DNA of 38,163 bases from Ignavibacteriota bacterium (GTDB taxonomy: Bacteria > Bacteroidota > Ignavibacteria > UBA10030 > UBA6906), in NCBI GenBank assembly GCA_003162635.1, contig PMNE01000065.1, forward strand, positions 188,754 through 226,916, given 5' to 3'. Every line of letters starts with the position of its first letter. Within the stretch, counting starts at the first letter, position 1. The notes below the pieces were generated by a model. The model did no database searches and was not told the DNA's origin. It saw only the letters and a program-made list of their open reading frames with translations. This document shows positions 23,431-31,041 of this stretch, in pieces. Both the position numbers and the translations under genes were made by a program.

Positions 23431-24416
23431 GTCGTCTCGTCTCCCCCGAGACCCGTCTTGACCAGTTCGTGAAGGTGGATCACACCGGCCGGGTGTCGTC
23501 CCTCATCGACGACGATCATCTGCGTGATATTGTATGATTCCATTTCGCTGAGGACCAGAACGGCAAGCGTTCCCTTTTTGACGGTCTTCGGGTTTTTCGT
23601 CATTGCATCGGACGCCGTCACCCGGGAGATATCAGCGACCTTTTGCAGCAGGCGGCGAAGGTCGCCGTCCGTGATAACGCCTTCGAGAACTCCGTTGCCA
23701 TCGACGACACAAGTACATCCGAGCCGCTTTGTCGTCATCTCCATGATGGCATCACGCAACGGGACGTTCCGCTGCACGCTCGGGATCGCCGCTCCGGCGC
23801 TCATCAGCTCATCGACCTTCAGAAGGAGCCGCTTGCCGAGAACTCCGCCCGGATGGAACATCGCAAAATCTTCCGGAGTGAAGTCCCTGCGGTCGAGGAG
23901 CGCAATGGCAAGGGCATCGCCAAGCACCAGCGCCGCGGTCGTCGATGATGTCGGCGCGAGGTGATGAGGGCATGCTTCCTCCCGCACCGACGCATCGAGG
24001 GTCACGGTCGACTCCCGCGCCATGGGAGACGACATGTTCCCCACGAGCGAAATAATGGGAACGCCGAGACGCTTGAACATCGGAAGCAGCGTCGTGATCT
24101 CGCTGGTGGACCCGCTCTTGGAGATGCAGATGACAACGTCGTCATTGCGGACGATCCCCAGGTCACCGTGGATGGCATCGGAGGGATGGAGGAAAACGGA
24201 GGGTGTACCGGTGGAGTTCATCGTTGCGACGATCTTACGGGCAATGATGCCCGATTTCCCCACGCCTGTGATGATGACACGTCCCTTGCAGGCGAGGATA
24301 AGATCGACCGCCCGGGCAAAATCTTCTCCCATGCGCTCTTCCAGATCAGCCACCGCCTGCCGTTCTATCCGGACAACCTCCCTCCCCCTGGCGATAACCC
24401 TGTCATCATCTTTCAT
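23427..24416 (-). CDS. kdsD: D-arabinose-5-phosphate isomerase (KpsF/GutQ/KdsD)
   Basis: A 329-residue enzyme converting ribulose 5-phosphate to arabinose 5-phosphate, the first committed step of Kdo synthesis. The SIS domain (about residues 35-175) shows IITGVGKSGIIARKIVATMN, HPSDAIHGDLGIVRNDDVVI, ISKSGSTSEI and a C-terminal LAPTSSTTAALVLGDALAIA. Two CBS domains follow (about 205-260 and 270-325). It overlaps kdsC and lptC by 4 nt each. Its place between kdsC and lptC in a Kdo operon favours KdsD over the capsule KpsF or glucitol GutQ paralogues. Confidence 0.95.
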   Translation of the reverse strand: MKDDDRVIARGREVVRIERQAVADLEERMGEDFARAVDLILACKGRVIITGVGKSGIIARKIVATMNSTGTPSVFLHPSDAIHGDLGIVRNDDVVICISKSGSTSEITTLLPMFKRLGVPIISLVGNMSSPMARESTVTLDASVREEACPHHLAPTSSTTAALVLGDALAIALLDRRDFTPEDFAMFHPGGVLGKRLLLKVDELMSAGAAIPSVQRNVPLRDAIMEMTTKRLGCTCVVDGNGVLEGVITDGDLRRLLQKVADISRVTASDAMTKNPKTVKKGTLAVLVLSEMESYNITQMIVVDEGRHPAGVIHLHELVKTGLGGDETT

Positions 24417-24946
24417 GTGCGTTCTTTCCGTCCCCTGTTGCGTGAAGTCCGGAGGGAAAGGATGAGGTCAACGAACTCGCGGACCGCTCCCTCTCCTCCC
24501 GGCAATCTTGTGACATACTGCACTGCATGTTTGACTGCCGGAAGGGCGTTTCGCGGAGCGGCCGACAGACCGACCAGTTTCAGGAGGGGGATATCGAAGA
24601 GATCATCCCCCATGTACGCACATTCCGCTTCACTGACGACCCACCGAAGCTGGAGCGCCCGAAAGGCAGCGACCTTGTCGTCCGTTCCCTGCACCACTTC
24701 TTCGATCTGAAGCATCCGCGCACGCGCTTCCACGATGGGCGTGTTCCGCCCGCTGATGATCGCGAATCTCAGTCCCGCTTCCCTTCCCCGGACGATCCCA
24801 TAACCATCGTGTGCATGGAAGCGCTTCATCTCATGTCCCGCGGCGTTGTAGTAAAGACCTCCGTCCGTCAGGACGCCATCAACATCGAGCATCACCATCG
24901 TGATTCGCTTTGCCTTTGCGGCCAGTGATTCCCGGGAGAGAGGCAT
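24413..24946 (-). CDS. kdsC: 3-deoxy-D-manno-octulosonate 8-phosphate phosphatase
   Basis: A 177-residue HAD-superfamily phosphatase without a cap domain, which turns Kdo 8-phosphate into free Kdo. The nucleophile motif is MVMLDVDGVLTDGGLYYN (Asp at about 21 and 23). Motif II is AIISGR, the Lys motif is in VQGTDDKVAA, and motif IV is YMGDDLFDIPLL. GLSAAPRNALPAVKHAVQYV is typical of KdsC. The ATG at 24946 shares one base with the kdsA stop (TAATG); longer in-frame openings upstream run inside kdsA and are not conserved. It overlaps kdsD by 4 nt. Confidence 0.95.
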   Translation of the reverse strand: MPLSRESLAAKAKRITMVMLDVDGVLTDGGLYYNAAGHEMKRFHAHDGYGIVRGREAGLRFAIISGRNTPIVEARARMLQIEEVVQGTDDKVAAFRALQLRWVVSEAECAYMGDDLFDIPLLKLVGLSAAPRNALPAVKHAVQYVTRLPGGEGAVREFVDLILSLRTSRNRGRKERT

Positions 24947-25770
24947 TACAATCTCCGGACGATGTGATCGAGAGCGGCGACCTGCGCGAGGAGCGTATCG
25001 AGCAAGTCGAGCCGCAACTGGCTTGCCGCATCGCTGAGCGCACGGGGGGGATCCGGGTGAACCTCCACGAACAATCCATCGCATCCGGCCGCCACCGCTG
25101 CACGTGCCAGCGGGAGTATGAACTCCGGCTGCCCGCCGGTTTGGCGCGCTTCCGTGTCTCCGCCGGGAAGCTGGACGGAGTGCGTGGCATCAAAGACAAC
25201 GGGATAGCCGGCATTGCGCATGATCTGCAACGAGCGCATATCCACAATGAGGTTGTGATAGCCAAAGGTCGTTCCCCGTTCGGTCAGAAGGATACTCGTG
25301 TTCCCCGTCTCCGCCACTTTGGCCGCCGCATCCGCCATGTCCCCGGGTGCCAGGAACTGCCCCTTCTTGATGTTCACCACGCGGCCGGTGCGGCCGGCGG
25401 CCTGAAGCAATTCGGTCTGCCGGCAGAGGAACGCAGGAATCTGGAGAACATCCGCGACCTGGGCAGCCGCGGTCGCTTCGTCTTCGGCATGGATGTCCGT
25501 GAGGATGGGGAGGTCGAACGCCGTTTTCACTTCGTCAAGGATCGTCAGCGCTTCCTGCATGCCGATCCCGGTAAACGATCTGCCGCTCGTGCGGTTCGCC
25601 TTCTTATACGACGATTTGAAGACGACGGGGATTCCGCGGCGGGATGCAATAAATTTCACTTGTTCCGCCGTCTTCATCACCAACTCCCGCGACTCGACAA
25701 CGCAAGGACCGGCAAAGAGAACGAGCGGGTGATGACCCCCGATGGCAATGTCGCGGATGGAAACGTTCAT
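24946..25770 (-). CDS. kdsA: 3-deoxy-8-phosphooctulonate synthase (Kdo-8-phosphate synthase)
   Basis: A 274-residue enzyme condensing arabinose 5-phosphate with phosphoenolpyruvate. Motifs are LFAGPCVVESRELVMKTAEQ, VVFKSSYKKANRTSGRSFTG, LPILTDIHAEDEA, AFLCRQTELLQAA, LTERGTTFGYHNLIVDMRSL and VVFDATHSVQLPGG. A Cys replaces the first Asn-type residue in AGPCVVE, which would suit the metal-dependent class, but class cannot be fixed by eye. The ATG at 25770 (MNVSIRDIAIGG) is where homology begins; the open frame continues 45 codons upstream through the promoter and is discarded. First gene of the kdsA-kdsC-kdsD-lptC-lptA-lptB operon. Confidence 0.96.
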   Translation of the reverse strand: MNVSIRDIAIGGHHPLVLFAGPCVVESRELVMKTAEQVKFIASRRGIPVVFKSSYKKANRTSGRSFTGIGMQEALTILDEVKTAFDLPILTDIHAEDEATAAAQVADVLQIPAFLCRQTELLQAAGRTGRVVNIKKGQFLAPGDMADAAAKVAETGNTSILLTERGTTFGYHNLIVDMRSLQIMRNAGYPVVFDATHSVQLPGGDTEARQTGGQPEFILPLARAAVAAGCDGLFVEVHPDPPRALSDAASQLRLDLLDTLLAQVAALDHIVRRL

Positions 25771-25880
25771 GCAGAGTCTTCTCGTCCATTCTGTTGCAAT
25801 TCGACACACGCGGATCGCCCCCCTGCGTCTGCGACGCTCTTGCGGGCAACCCACGGGCGGGGAAACGAATTCAATTGTGA

Positions 25881-25909
25881 AAAGTACGAAAACCCCGGGT
25901 GACAATCAA
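25881..25909 (-). promoter_or_regulatory. Promoter for the kdsA-lptB operon
   Basis: On the minus strand TTGATT (plus 25904-25909) and TACTTT (plus 25881-25886) are 17 bp apart. The predicted start near 25874 leaves a leader of about 100 nt before kdsA. It is divergent from the ispE promoter, with only about 11 bp between the two -35 boxes. Confidence 0.6.
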
Positions 25910-25920
25910 AGCCGTTCTCT

Positions 25921-25949
25921 TTGCTTTCCCGCAATCTGCAGCGTATATT
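25921..25949 (+). promoter_or_regulatory. Promoter for ispE, implying a leaderless transcript
   Basis: TTGCTT (25921-25926) and TATATT (25944-25949) are 17 bp apart. The ATG of ispE begins only 8 nt after the -10 box, so the predicted start site is within 0-2 nt of the ATG. The boxes are identical to those of the tRNA-Ala promoter. Confidence 0.68.
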
Positions 25950-25957
25950 GAGAAAAT

Positions 25958-26848
25958 ATGGAAGGACAGTCCGATTCACGAACCGTCCGGGCCTATGCAA
26001 AGATCAACCTCGGGCTCCGGATTATCGAACGCCGGGAGGATGGCTACCACAACCTCCTGACCGTCTTTCACCGGATCGCCCTCTATGATGAAATCGTGCT
26101 CCGGCGGGGCGGGGAGATCGAGGTCGAGTCCGATGATCCCGCGCTCCCGGGAGGCGAATCGAATCTCTGCTCCAAAGCCGCTTCCGCCTTGCGCCGAGCC
26201 ACCGGCTACGGAGGCGGAATGTGTTGCACGTTGCGAAAGAAAATCCCGATGGGAGGAGGGCTCGGCGGAGGAAGCACAGATGCGGCTGCCGTCCTGGCGG
26301 AACTCCCGCTGCTCTGGGGAACCCCCGTTGATGAGGCATTGCTTCAGTCTCTCGCGCTTCAGCTCGGGTCAGACGTCCCATATTTCCTCGGCAACGGTTC
26401 CGCGGTGGCGGAAGGGCGGGGAGCAGAACTCACCTATTTCGTCCTCGATGTCCCCTATGCCATTCTCGTTTGTCATCCCAATATCCACGTTTCGACATCC
26501 TGGGCGTACTCCCGAATCACCCCACGCCCCCGGCCGGCGCTTGACATGCGTGAACTTCTGACAGCAGGAATGCAGGATCCGCGTCTCCTCCGGGAGGAGT
26601 TAATGAACGACTTCGAGGACCCGGTGTTCGCGGCCCACGCCGCCATTCGTGCAGTGAAGGAACACATGATGCATGAGGGCGCTCTCTTTGCGCTCATGTC
26701 GGGGAGCGGCGCCGCCGTGTTCGGGTTGTTCTCCACTGTCGAAGAAGCGGCAGCAGCAGGCCGGCATTTCGATCGGCAGGGTTACAGGACGTTCATCACT
26801 CCGCCCCACTTCCAACCTGTTCTCGATGCCCGCACGCCAACGGCCTGA
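25958..26848 (+). CDS. ispE: 4-diphosphocytidyl-2-C-methyl-D-erythritol kinase
   Basis: A 296-residue GHMP kinase that phosphorylates CDP-methylerythritol in the non-mevalonate isoprenoid pathway. The N-terminal AYAKINLGLRI carries the catalytic Lys (about residue 15), EDGYHNLLTVFHRI is typical of IspE, and the ATP-binding glycine loop is PMGGGLGGGSTDAAA (about 97-111) with the catalytic Asp in STDAA. SDVPYFLGNGSAVAEGRG and LMSGSGAAVFGLF complete the signature. The ATG at 25958 is the only sensible start; there is no Shine-Dalgarno and the promoter is immediately upstream. The following receptor gene overlaps its 3-prime end by 23 nt. Confidence 0.95.
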   Translation: MEGQSDSRTVRAYAKINLGLRIIERREDGYHNLLTVFHRIALYDEIVLRRGGEIEVESDDPALPGGESNLCSKAASALRRATGYGGGMCCTLRKKIPMGGGLGGGSTDAAAVLAELPLLWGTPVDEALLQSLALQLGSDVPYFLGNGSAVAEGRGAELTYFVLDVPYAILVCHPNIHVSTSWAYSRITPRPRPALDMRELLTAGMQDPRLLREELMNDFEDPVFAAHAAIRAVKEHMMHEGALFALMSGSGAAVFGLFSTVEEAAAAGRHFDRQGYRTFITPPHFQPVLDARTPTA

Positions 26849-28916
26849 CATAGCGCTCACGGGAAAGCTGTGGATTGCTTTCAGGCGATCAGGGATCGTC
26901 CCCCGCCTCTTGCTGCTCCCGTCTCTGATAACAGCGCTCGCAATTCTCCCCTGCCGGGCCCAAACCCAGCTTCCTCTCCCCGCGGACTCCAGCGCACGGG
27001 GAGATCTCCAGCACGGAGGGAGCACGCCGCCGGACTCCAGCGCCGTCCCGGATACTGCAGGACGCATGAGCACGCCGGAACTCGTGGGAACATTGGAGAG
27101 AAACCTCGACCCCGGTTCATTCCGCACGCGCAACGATCTTCACTGGGTCGACTACCGCTACCTCGGCAACATCCTCCAGACATTCCCCGGCGCGTTCGTC
27201 CGCGAGCAGTCCAGCGAGGGACAGTACAGCCAGCTATCCTTCAACGGCGTCGACTGGCGTTCCATCGCTGTCACGATGAACGGGCGCCCGATGAATGATC
27301 CGATTTCGGGCGTGTTCAATCTCTACCTGTTTACCACCGAGTACGCCGACCGCATCGAGGTCGTCACGGGTCCACGGGCATTCCTCTATGGGTCGAACAG
27401 CACAGGGGGCGTGGTGAACCTCGTCACAAAGAACTACAACAGCAACAAGCCCTTCACGAAACTTGACTACTCCGAAGGGGCGGACGGCTACGCCTATGTC
27501 GATGGGACGTTCAGCCAGAACACGTCGCGCAGGATCAACCTCACCTTCGGGTTCCAACATCAGGGAACCGACGGCCGTTTCCCCAATAGCGACGACGAGT
27601 CCTGGATGGGGCGGTCGAAGCTGCGGTACAACGTTTCCCGCGATTTCAACGTCATCTTCTCCTACTATTATGTGTCGATGCAAGCCGGGTTGAACGGCGG
27701 CATCAGCACCGCGTCGGTGGGGACCACGGCTGCCTTCGACGCACTGCAGGCAATCGTGGTGAATGCCGATTCCTACGAGAAGATTACTCGCCATGATCTG
27801 GATCTTTCGTTGGTAGGAACGTTCATGGGGGACAGCACCGACGTCACCAACCTGACATTGTATCACTCCCATGTACTGCGTGAGTACCGGGACGAGGAGA
27901 ACCGGATTCCGTCAAACGGCATCTTCGTCCATTCCGATCACCTGGCGTCCTGGATGGGGGCAACCTTGACGCAGGATATCGCATCGGAGATCCAGCGGTT
28001 CGAGGGGGGGGCCAGCATCGAGATTCGCAAGGTGGAAGCGAGTCCGAACATCGGTCAACAACGGACCGTGGTCGGTGCGCTCTGGGGAAAGGAAGAGCTC
28101 ACCCTGTCGCCGTTCTTCAGCGTTGCGGGCTTCGCCCGTCACGAGATCGAGCGCGGAACAGGATCCCCCGGCGCAGGAGCCGACGTCACGTTCACACTCT
28201 CTCCCTCCTTCGGGCTCTACGGGGGATTCTCCTCTTCGCGCCGTCAGCCCAACGAACAGGAGCTCTTCTGGAACGACTCCACGGTCACCCGCACGGGGAA
28301 TATCATCGCAGAGAAGCACTTTGTCACCGAGCTCGGCGCCACGCTGCAGTTCGCCGGCGCAGGATCGATTCGATTCGGGTACGAGCACCGGACCATCAAT
28401 GATCCCATTCTCTTCGCCAGGGGACCGGAAACGGCATCTCCTTTCCCCCCGATCGTCATCAGCAACGGTTCCGCTCTTACGATCAACAGCGCGCGCGCGA
28501 GCATCTCGGTGCGATTCTGGTACCTCGCCGTCGAGGGAACGGCAATGTATCTCCTCGAGACCTCGCACGGGGTGCACATCGACGATTATCCAAAGCTCTC
28601 CGGCAGCGGCGGCCTTTACTTCTGGCACACCCTGCTGCACGAGAAATTGGAACTCAAGGCCGGAGTCAAAGGAAGGTTCGCGTTCTCTCACGCGGGAATG
28701 CTCTTCAACCCCGAGGTCATCGGATACGTGCCGAACGGGGGAACCCCCGTCTCCACGAACGGGAGCGCCGATCTTTTCCTCATCGCCCACCTCGGAGATG
28801 CCTACATCCACGTGATGTGGGAAAACATCGCCGGTATCCAGTACTACGGCACCCCCTACTACCCCGGCGGAGAGCGAGCGCTCCGGTTCGGCGTCTCATG
28901 GGAGTTCAGGAATTGA
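26826..28916 (+). CDS. TonB-dependent receptor-type outer-membrane protein
   Basis: A 696-residue outer-membrane receptor. A signal-like segment (about residues 22-45, RLLLLPSLITALAILPCRAQ) is followed by a Ser/Pro-rich stretch. A plug domain follows with LGNILQTFPGAFVRE, SFNGVDWRSIAVTMNGRPMN and IEVVTGPRAFLYGSNSTGGV. A long beta-barrel of alternating aromatic strands ends LRFGVSWEFRN. No CarboxypepD_reg-like domain and no obvious TonB box are visible. Such proteins import siderophores, vitamins or glycans, but the substrate cannot be told. The ATG at 26826, inside the end of ispE, gives a sensible signal peptide without a clear ribosome site; an in-frame TTG at 26910 is an alternative. Ends 9 nt before the convergent glycosyltransferase. 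Confidence 0.85.
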   Translation: MPARQRPDIALTGKLWIAFRRSGIVPRLLLLPSLITALAILPCRAQTQLPLPADSSARGDLQHGGSTPPDSSAVPDTAGRMSTPELVGTLERNLDPGSFRTRNDLHWVDYRYLGNILQTFPGAFVREQSSEGQYSQLSFNGVDWRSIAVTMNGRPMNDPISGVFNLYLFTTEYADRIEVVTGPRAFLYGSNSTGGVVNLVTKNYNSNKPFTKLDYSEGADGYAYVDGTFSQNTSRRINLTFGFQHQGTDGRFPNSDDESWMGRSKLRYNVSRDFNVIFSYYYVSMQAGLNGGISTASVGTTAAFDALQAIVVNADSYEKITRHDLDLSLVGTFMGDSTDVTNLTLYHSHVLREYRDEENRIPSNGIFVHSDHLASWMGATLTQDIASEIQRFEGGASIEIRKVEASPNIGQQRTVVGALWGKEELTLSPFFSVAGFARHEIERGTGSPGAGADVTFTLSPSFGLYGGFSSSRRQPNEQELFWNDSTVTRTGNIIAEKHFVTELGATLQFAGAGSIRFGYEHRTINDPILFARGPETASPFPPIVISNGSALTINSARASISVRFWYLAVEGTAMYLLETSHGVHIDDYPKLSGSGGLYFWHTLLHEKLELKAGVKGRFAFSHAGMLFNPEVIGYVPNGGTPVSTNGSADLFLIAHLGDAYIHVMWENIAGIQYYGTPYYPGGERALRFGVSWEFRN

Positions 28917-28925
28917 ATCCTGACG

Positions 28926-30065
28926 TCATCGTGTTCGGGAGTTCGGGCCCCGTTCCTTCCCCCCACTCCACGTTTCAAGAAACGCTATCGTCTTCTCCGC
29001 AGCCTCATCCCACCGAAACGATTGTGCCCACGCCATCGCATTGCGCGAAAGCCGCAGCCGGAGTTCGTCATTCTCCAACAGGAGCGCCATGCGCGCCCCA
29101 AGGGCCGCCACATCGCCGAAGGGGTAGAGCAGGCCCGTTTCGCTCTCCCTGACTGCATCGCGCAACCCCGGCACGGCACTTGCAATTGCGGGAGTCCCGC
29201 AGGCATTGGCCTCGACCACCGTCAATCCCCACCCTTCCTTGGACGATGGGGCGACCGTGAACCACGCACGGCGAAGCAGGTCGATCATTTTCTCTTCGGG
29301 AAGAAAGCCGCTGAATTCCACCACCTCTGTGAGACCGAGCTTCCGCGCGCATTCCTTCAGGCGGGGAAGGTCGTCGCCGTCTCCCGCAATCACCACCCGC
29401 ATATTCGGGAATCTGCTCAAGACCGAAGGAACTGCGCGCAGGAGGTGATCGATGCACTTGTATTTCTTGAGGCGGCCGCTGGAAACAACCAACGGAAAGG
29501 GACTTTTTGCCCCCATGCCCGGATTATACCTTGCATGGTCAACACAATTGTGGATCACCGCAAGCCGCCCGGGGGCAAAACCCAATCTCTCGAATTCCGC
29601 CTGAGTGCTTGGGGAAACCACCATGAACGGCATGCGCCGCCGATACAGGGAGAGCGCTGCCCGTTCCGCCCAGTAGACGTAGGATGCCGCGAGGTATCCG
29701 GTTTCGAGAAAAATGCTCCGGCCGAAGAGATGGTGGGCGATCCCGACAAGGGGCCGCCGAATGAACAACGGCGTGAAGAAGGGAATCTTGTTCAGGTCCT
29801 CGATGACGACATCAAAGTCCCGTCGCTTCAGTAGGGAGGCGTACGTCAGGGGGAACCGAAAATTGAAGAAGCTCCTTGATCCGCGCCGGATCACTTCAAT
29901 ACCATCGACGAATTCTTGCGGGGCAGATCCGGGGTATGTGCAACAACAGAGGGTCACGTGGTGGCCGCGTCGCACGATGCGGGAGAAGATCTCATGCAGA
30001 TGGACCTCCGCCCCGCCGGCCAGGGGGTTTGTGCGATCCTGCCAGTTGACGATGAGAATATTCAT
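28926..30065 (-). CDS. Glycosyltransferase family 4 protein
   Basis: A 379-residue retaining GT-B glycosyltransferase. The N-terminal acceptor domain starts ILIVNWQDRTNPLAGGAEVH with the Gly-rich loop of GT4 enzymes. The donor domain starts near residue 190 (FPLVVSSGRLKKYKCIDHLL) and carries the E-x7-E region in APSSKEGWGLTVVEANACGT. It adds a sugar from a nucleotide or polyprenyl donor to a growing glycan; donor and acceptor are not predictable. It shares one base at 30065 with the stop of the GDP-sugar gene, so the two are coupled and may use related sugars. Confidence 0.92.
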   Translation of the reverse strand: MNILIVNWQDRTNPLAGGAEVHLHEIFSRIVRRGHHVTLCCCTYPGSAPQEFVDGIEVIRRGSRSFFNFRFPLTYASLLKRRDFDVVIEDLNKIPFFTPLFIRRPLVGIAHHLFGRSIFLETGYLAASYVYWAERAALSLYRRRMPFMVVSPSTQAEFERLGFAPGRLAVIHNCVDHARYNPGMGAKSPFPLVVSSGRLKKYKCIDHLLRAVPSVLSRFPNMRVVIAGDGDDLPRLKECARKLGLTEVVEFSGFLPEEKMIDLLRRAWFTVAPSSKEGWGLTVVEANACGTPAIASAVPGLRDAVRESETGLLYPFGDVAALGARMALLLENDELRLRLSRNAMAWAQSFRWDEAAEKTIAFLETWSGGKERGPNSRTR

Positions 30066-31033
30066 TACTCCGCGGCGATTTCTTCTACCCAGGAATCAAA
30101 CACGTCGCCAAGCGTTCTCCGAATCGGGATCTGCGGAGACCAACCCGTCGACGCAACGAGCCGCGCGTTGCTTCCGGCCACGTAGAGTCCGTCGCCGGAC
30201 CTCGAGCGGGTCGGTTCGACGGCAACGGTGACATGGATGCCGGTGATCTCTTCGTACAACGTGATCAGGTCCCTGATGGTGAGGATATGTCCGGAGCTCA
30301 CATTGAACACGGCGTGGCTGCAGGGATGCGTGAGGAGAGCCCAATAGGCCCGGACAACATCGCGGACGTCCGTGAAATCCCGGCGCGCTTCGAGGTTTCC
30401 GACTTTCATGACCCTGTCGGCCTTTCCTCTCTTCATCATGGCAAACTGGCGCCCGAAGTCGGCGATGACGAACACGGGACTCTGCCGGGGACCGGCGTGG
30501 TTAAAAGGGCGTGCGACAAGGACATCAACCCCGAACGTCCTACGATACTCCTGTCCTATCAGGTCGATGCTCACCTTGCTCGCCGCGTACGGGTTGCATG
30601 GGAGGAGCGGCGCTTCCTCTGTGACGGGCTGTGATGCGCCGTGCCCATAGACCTCTCCTGTGCTTATCAGAAGGACCGTCGGCTTTGTTCCCGACTTCTC
30701 TTGCATCTTCCGGACCGCTTCGAGGAGATTCACGCCCCCCATGATATTCGTCCGGAACGTCCCGGCAGGATCGGCCAGCGAGGTGGGAACAAACGCCTGT
30801 CCCGCGAGGTGCAGAATCTTTTCAGGCAAGACGTCGCGGATGGTCCGTTCGACAGCGCCGGCATCCACCATATCCACTTCGTGAAGGTGCAGGTGCGAGA
30901 TCACGCTCTTGATGTTCTTCCCCGTTCCCCCGGGGAGGGCAATCCCGTGGATTTCGACCCCCGGGATTCCCAGCAAGAACTCAGCCGCATGGCTGCCAAC
31001 GAACCCGTCAATGCCGCTCACGAGCACCCGCAT
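30065..31033 (-). CDS. NAD(P)-dependent SDR, GDP-mannose dehydratase / GDP-4-keto-6-deoxymannose reductase type
   Basis: An extended short-chain dehydrogenase of about 322 residues. The Rossmann motif is VLVSGIDGFVGSHAAEF near the start. LHLAGQAFVPTSLADPAGTF, LISTGEVYGHG and the catalytic YAASK follow. ARPFNHAGPRQSPVFVIADF and RDFTDVRDVVRAYW are shared by Gmd (GDP-mannose 4,6-dehydratase) and Rmd (GDP-4-dehydro-6-deoxy-D-mannose reductase); the GQAFVPTS and GPRQSPVFV pattern leans to Rmd, which makes GDP-rhamnose. The ATG at 31033 gives MRVLVSGIDGF. A GTG at 31045 would overlap the DUF2723 stop (GTGA) and add four residues. Confidence 0.85.
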   Translation of the reverse strand: MRVLVSGIDGFVGSHAAEFLLGIPGVEIHGIALPGGTGKNIKSVISHLHLHEVDMVDAGAVERTIRDVLPEKILHLAGQAFVPTSLADPAGTFRTNIMGGVNLLEAVRKMQEKSGTKPTVLLISTGEVYGHGASQPVTEEAPLLPCNPYAASKVSIDLIGQEYRRTFGVDVLVARPFNHAGPRQSPVFVIADFGRQFAMMKRGKADRVMKVGNLEARRDFTDVRDVVRAYWALLTHPCSHAVFNVSSGHILTIRDLITLYEEITGIHVTVAVEPTRSRSGDGLYVAGSNARLVASTGWSPQIPIRRTLGDVFDSWVEEIAAE

Positions 31034-31041
31034 GGGAGCAC

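Noticed and set aside
24947-25084. N-terminal extension of kdsC inside kdsA.
   Set aside because: Arg/Pro-rich translation, no homology; the ATG at 24946 overlapping the kdsA stop is preferred.
25771-25905. N-terminal extension of kdsA by 45 codons.
   Set aside because: It runs through the predicted promoter and has no KdsA homology; MNVSIRDIAIGG at 25770 matches the usual family start.
26673-26825. N-terminal extension of the TonB-dependent receptor within ispE.
   Set aside because: It would put about 50 residues ahead of the signal peptide; the ATG at 26826 is preferred.
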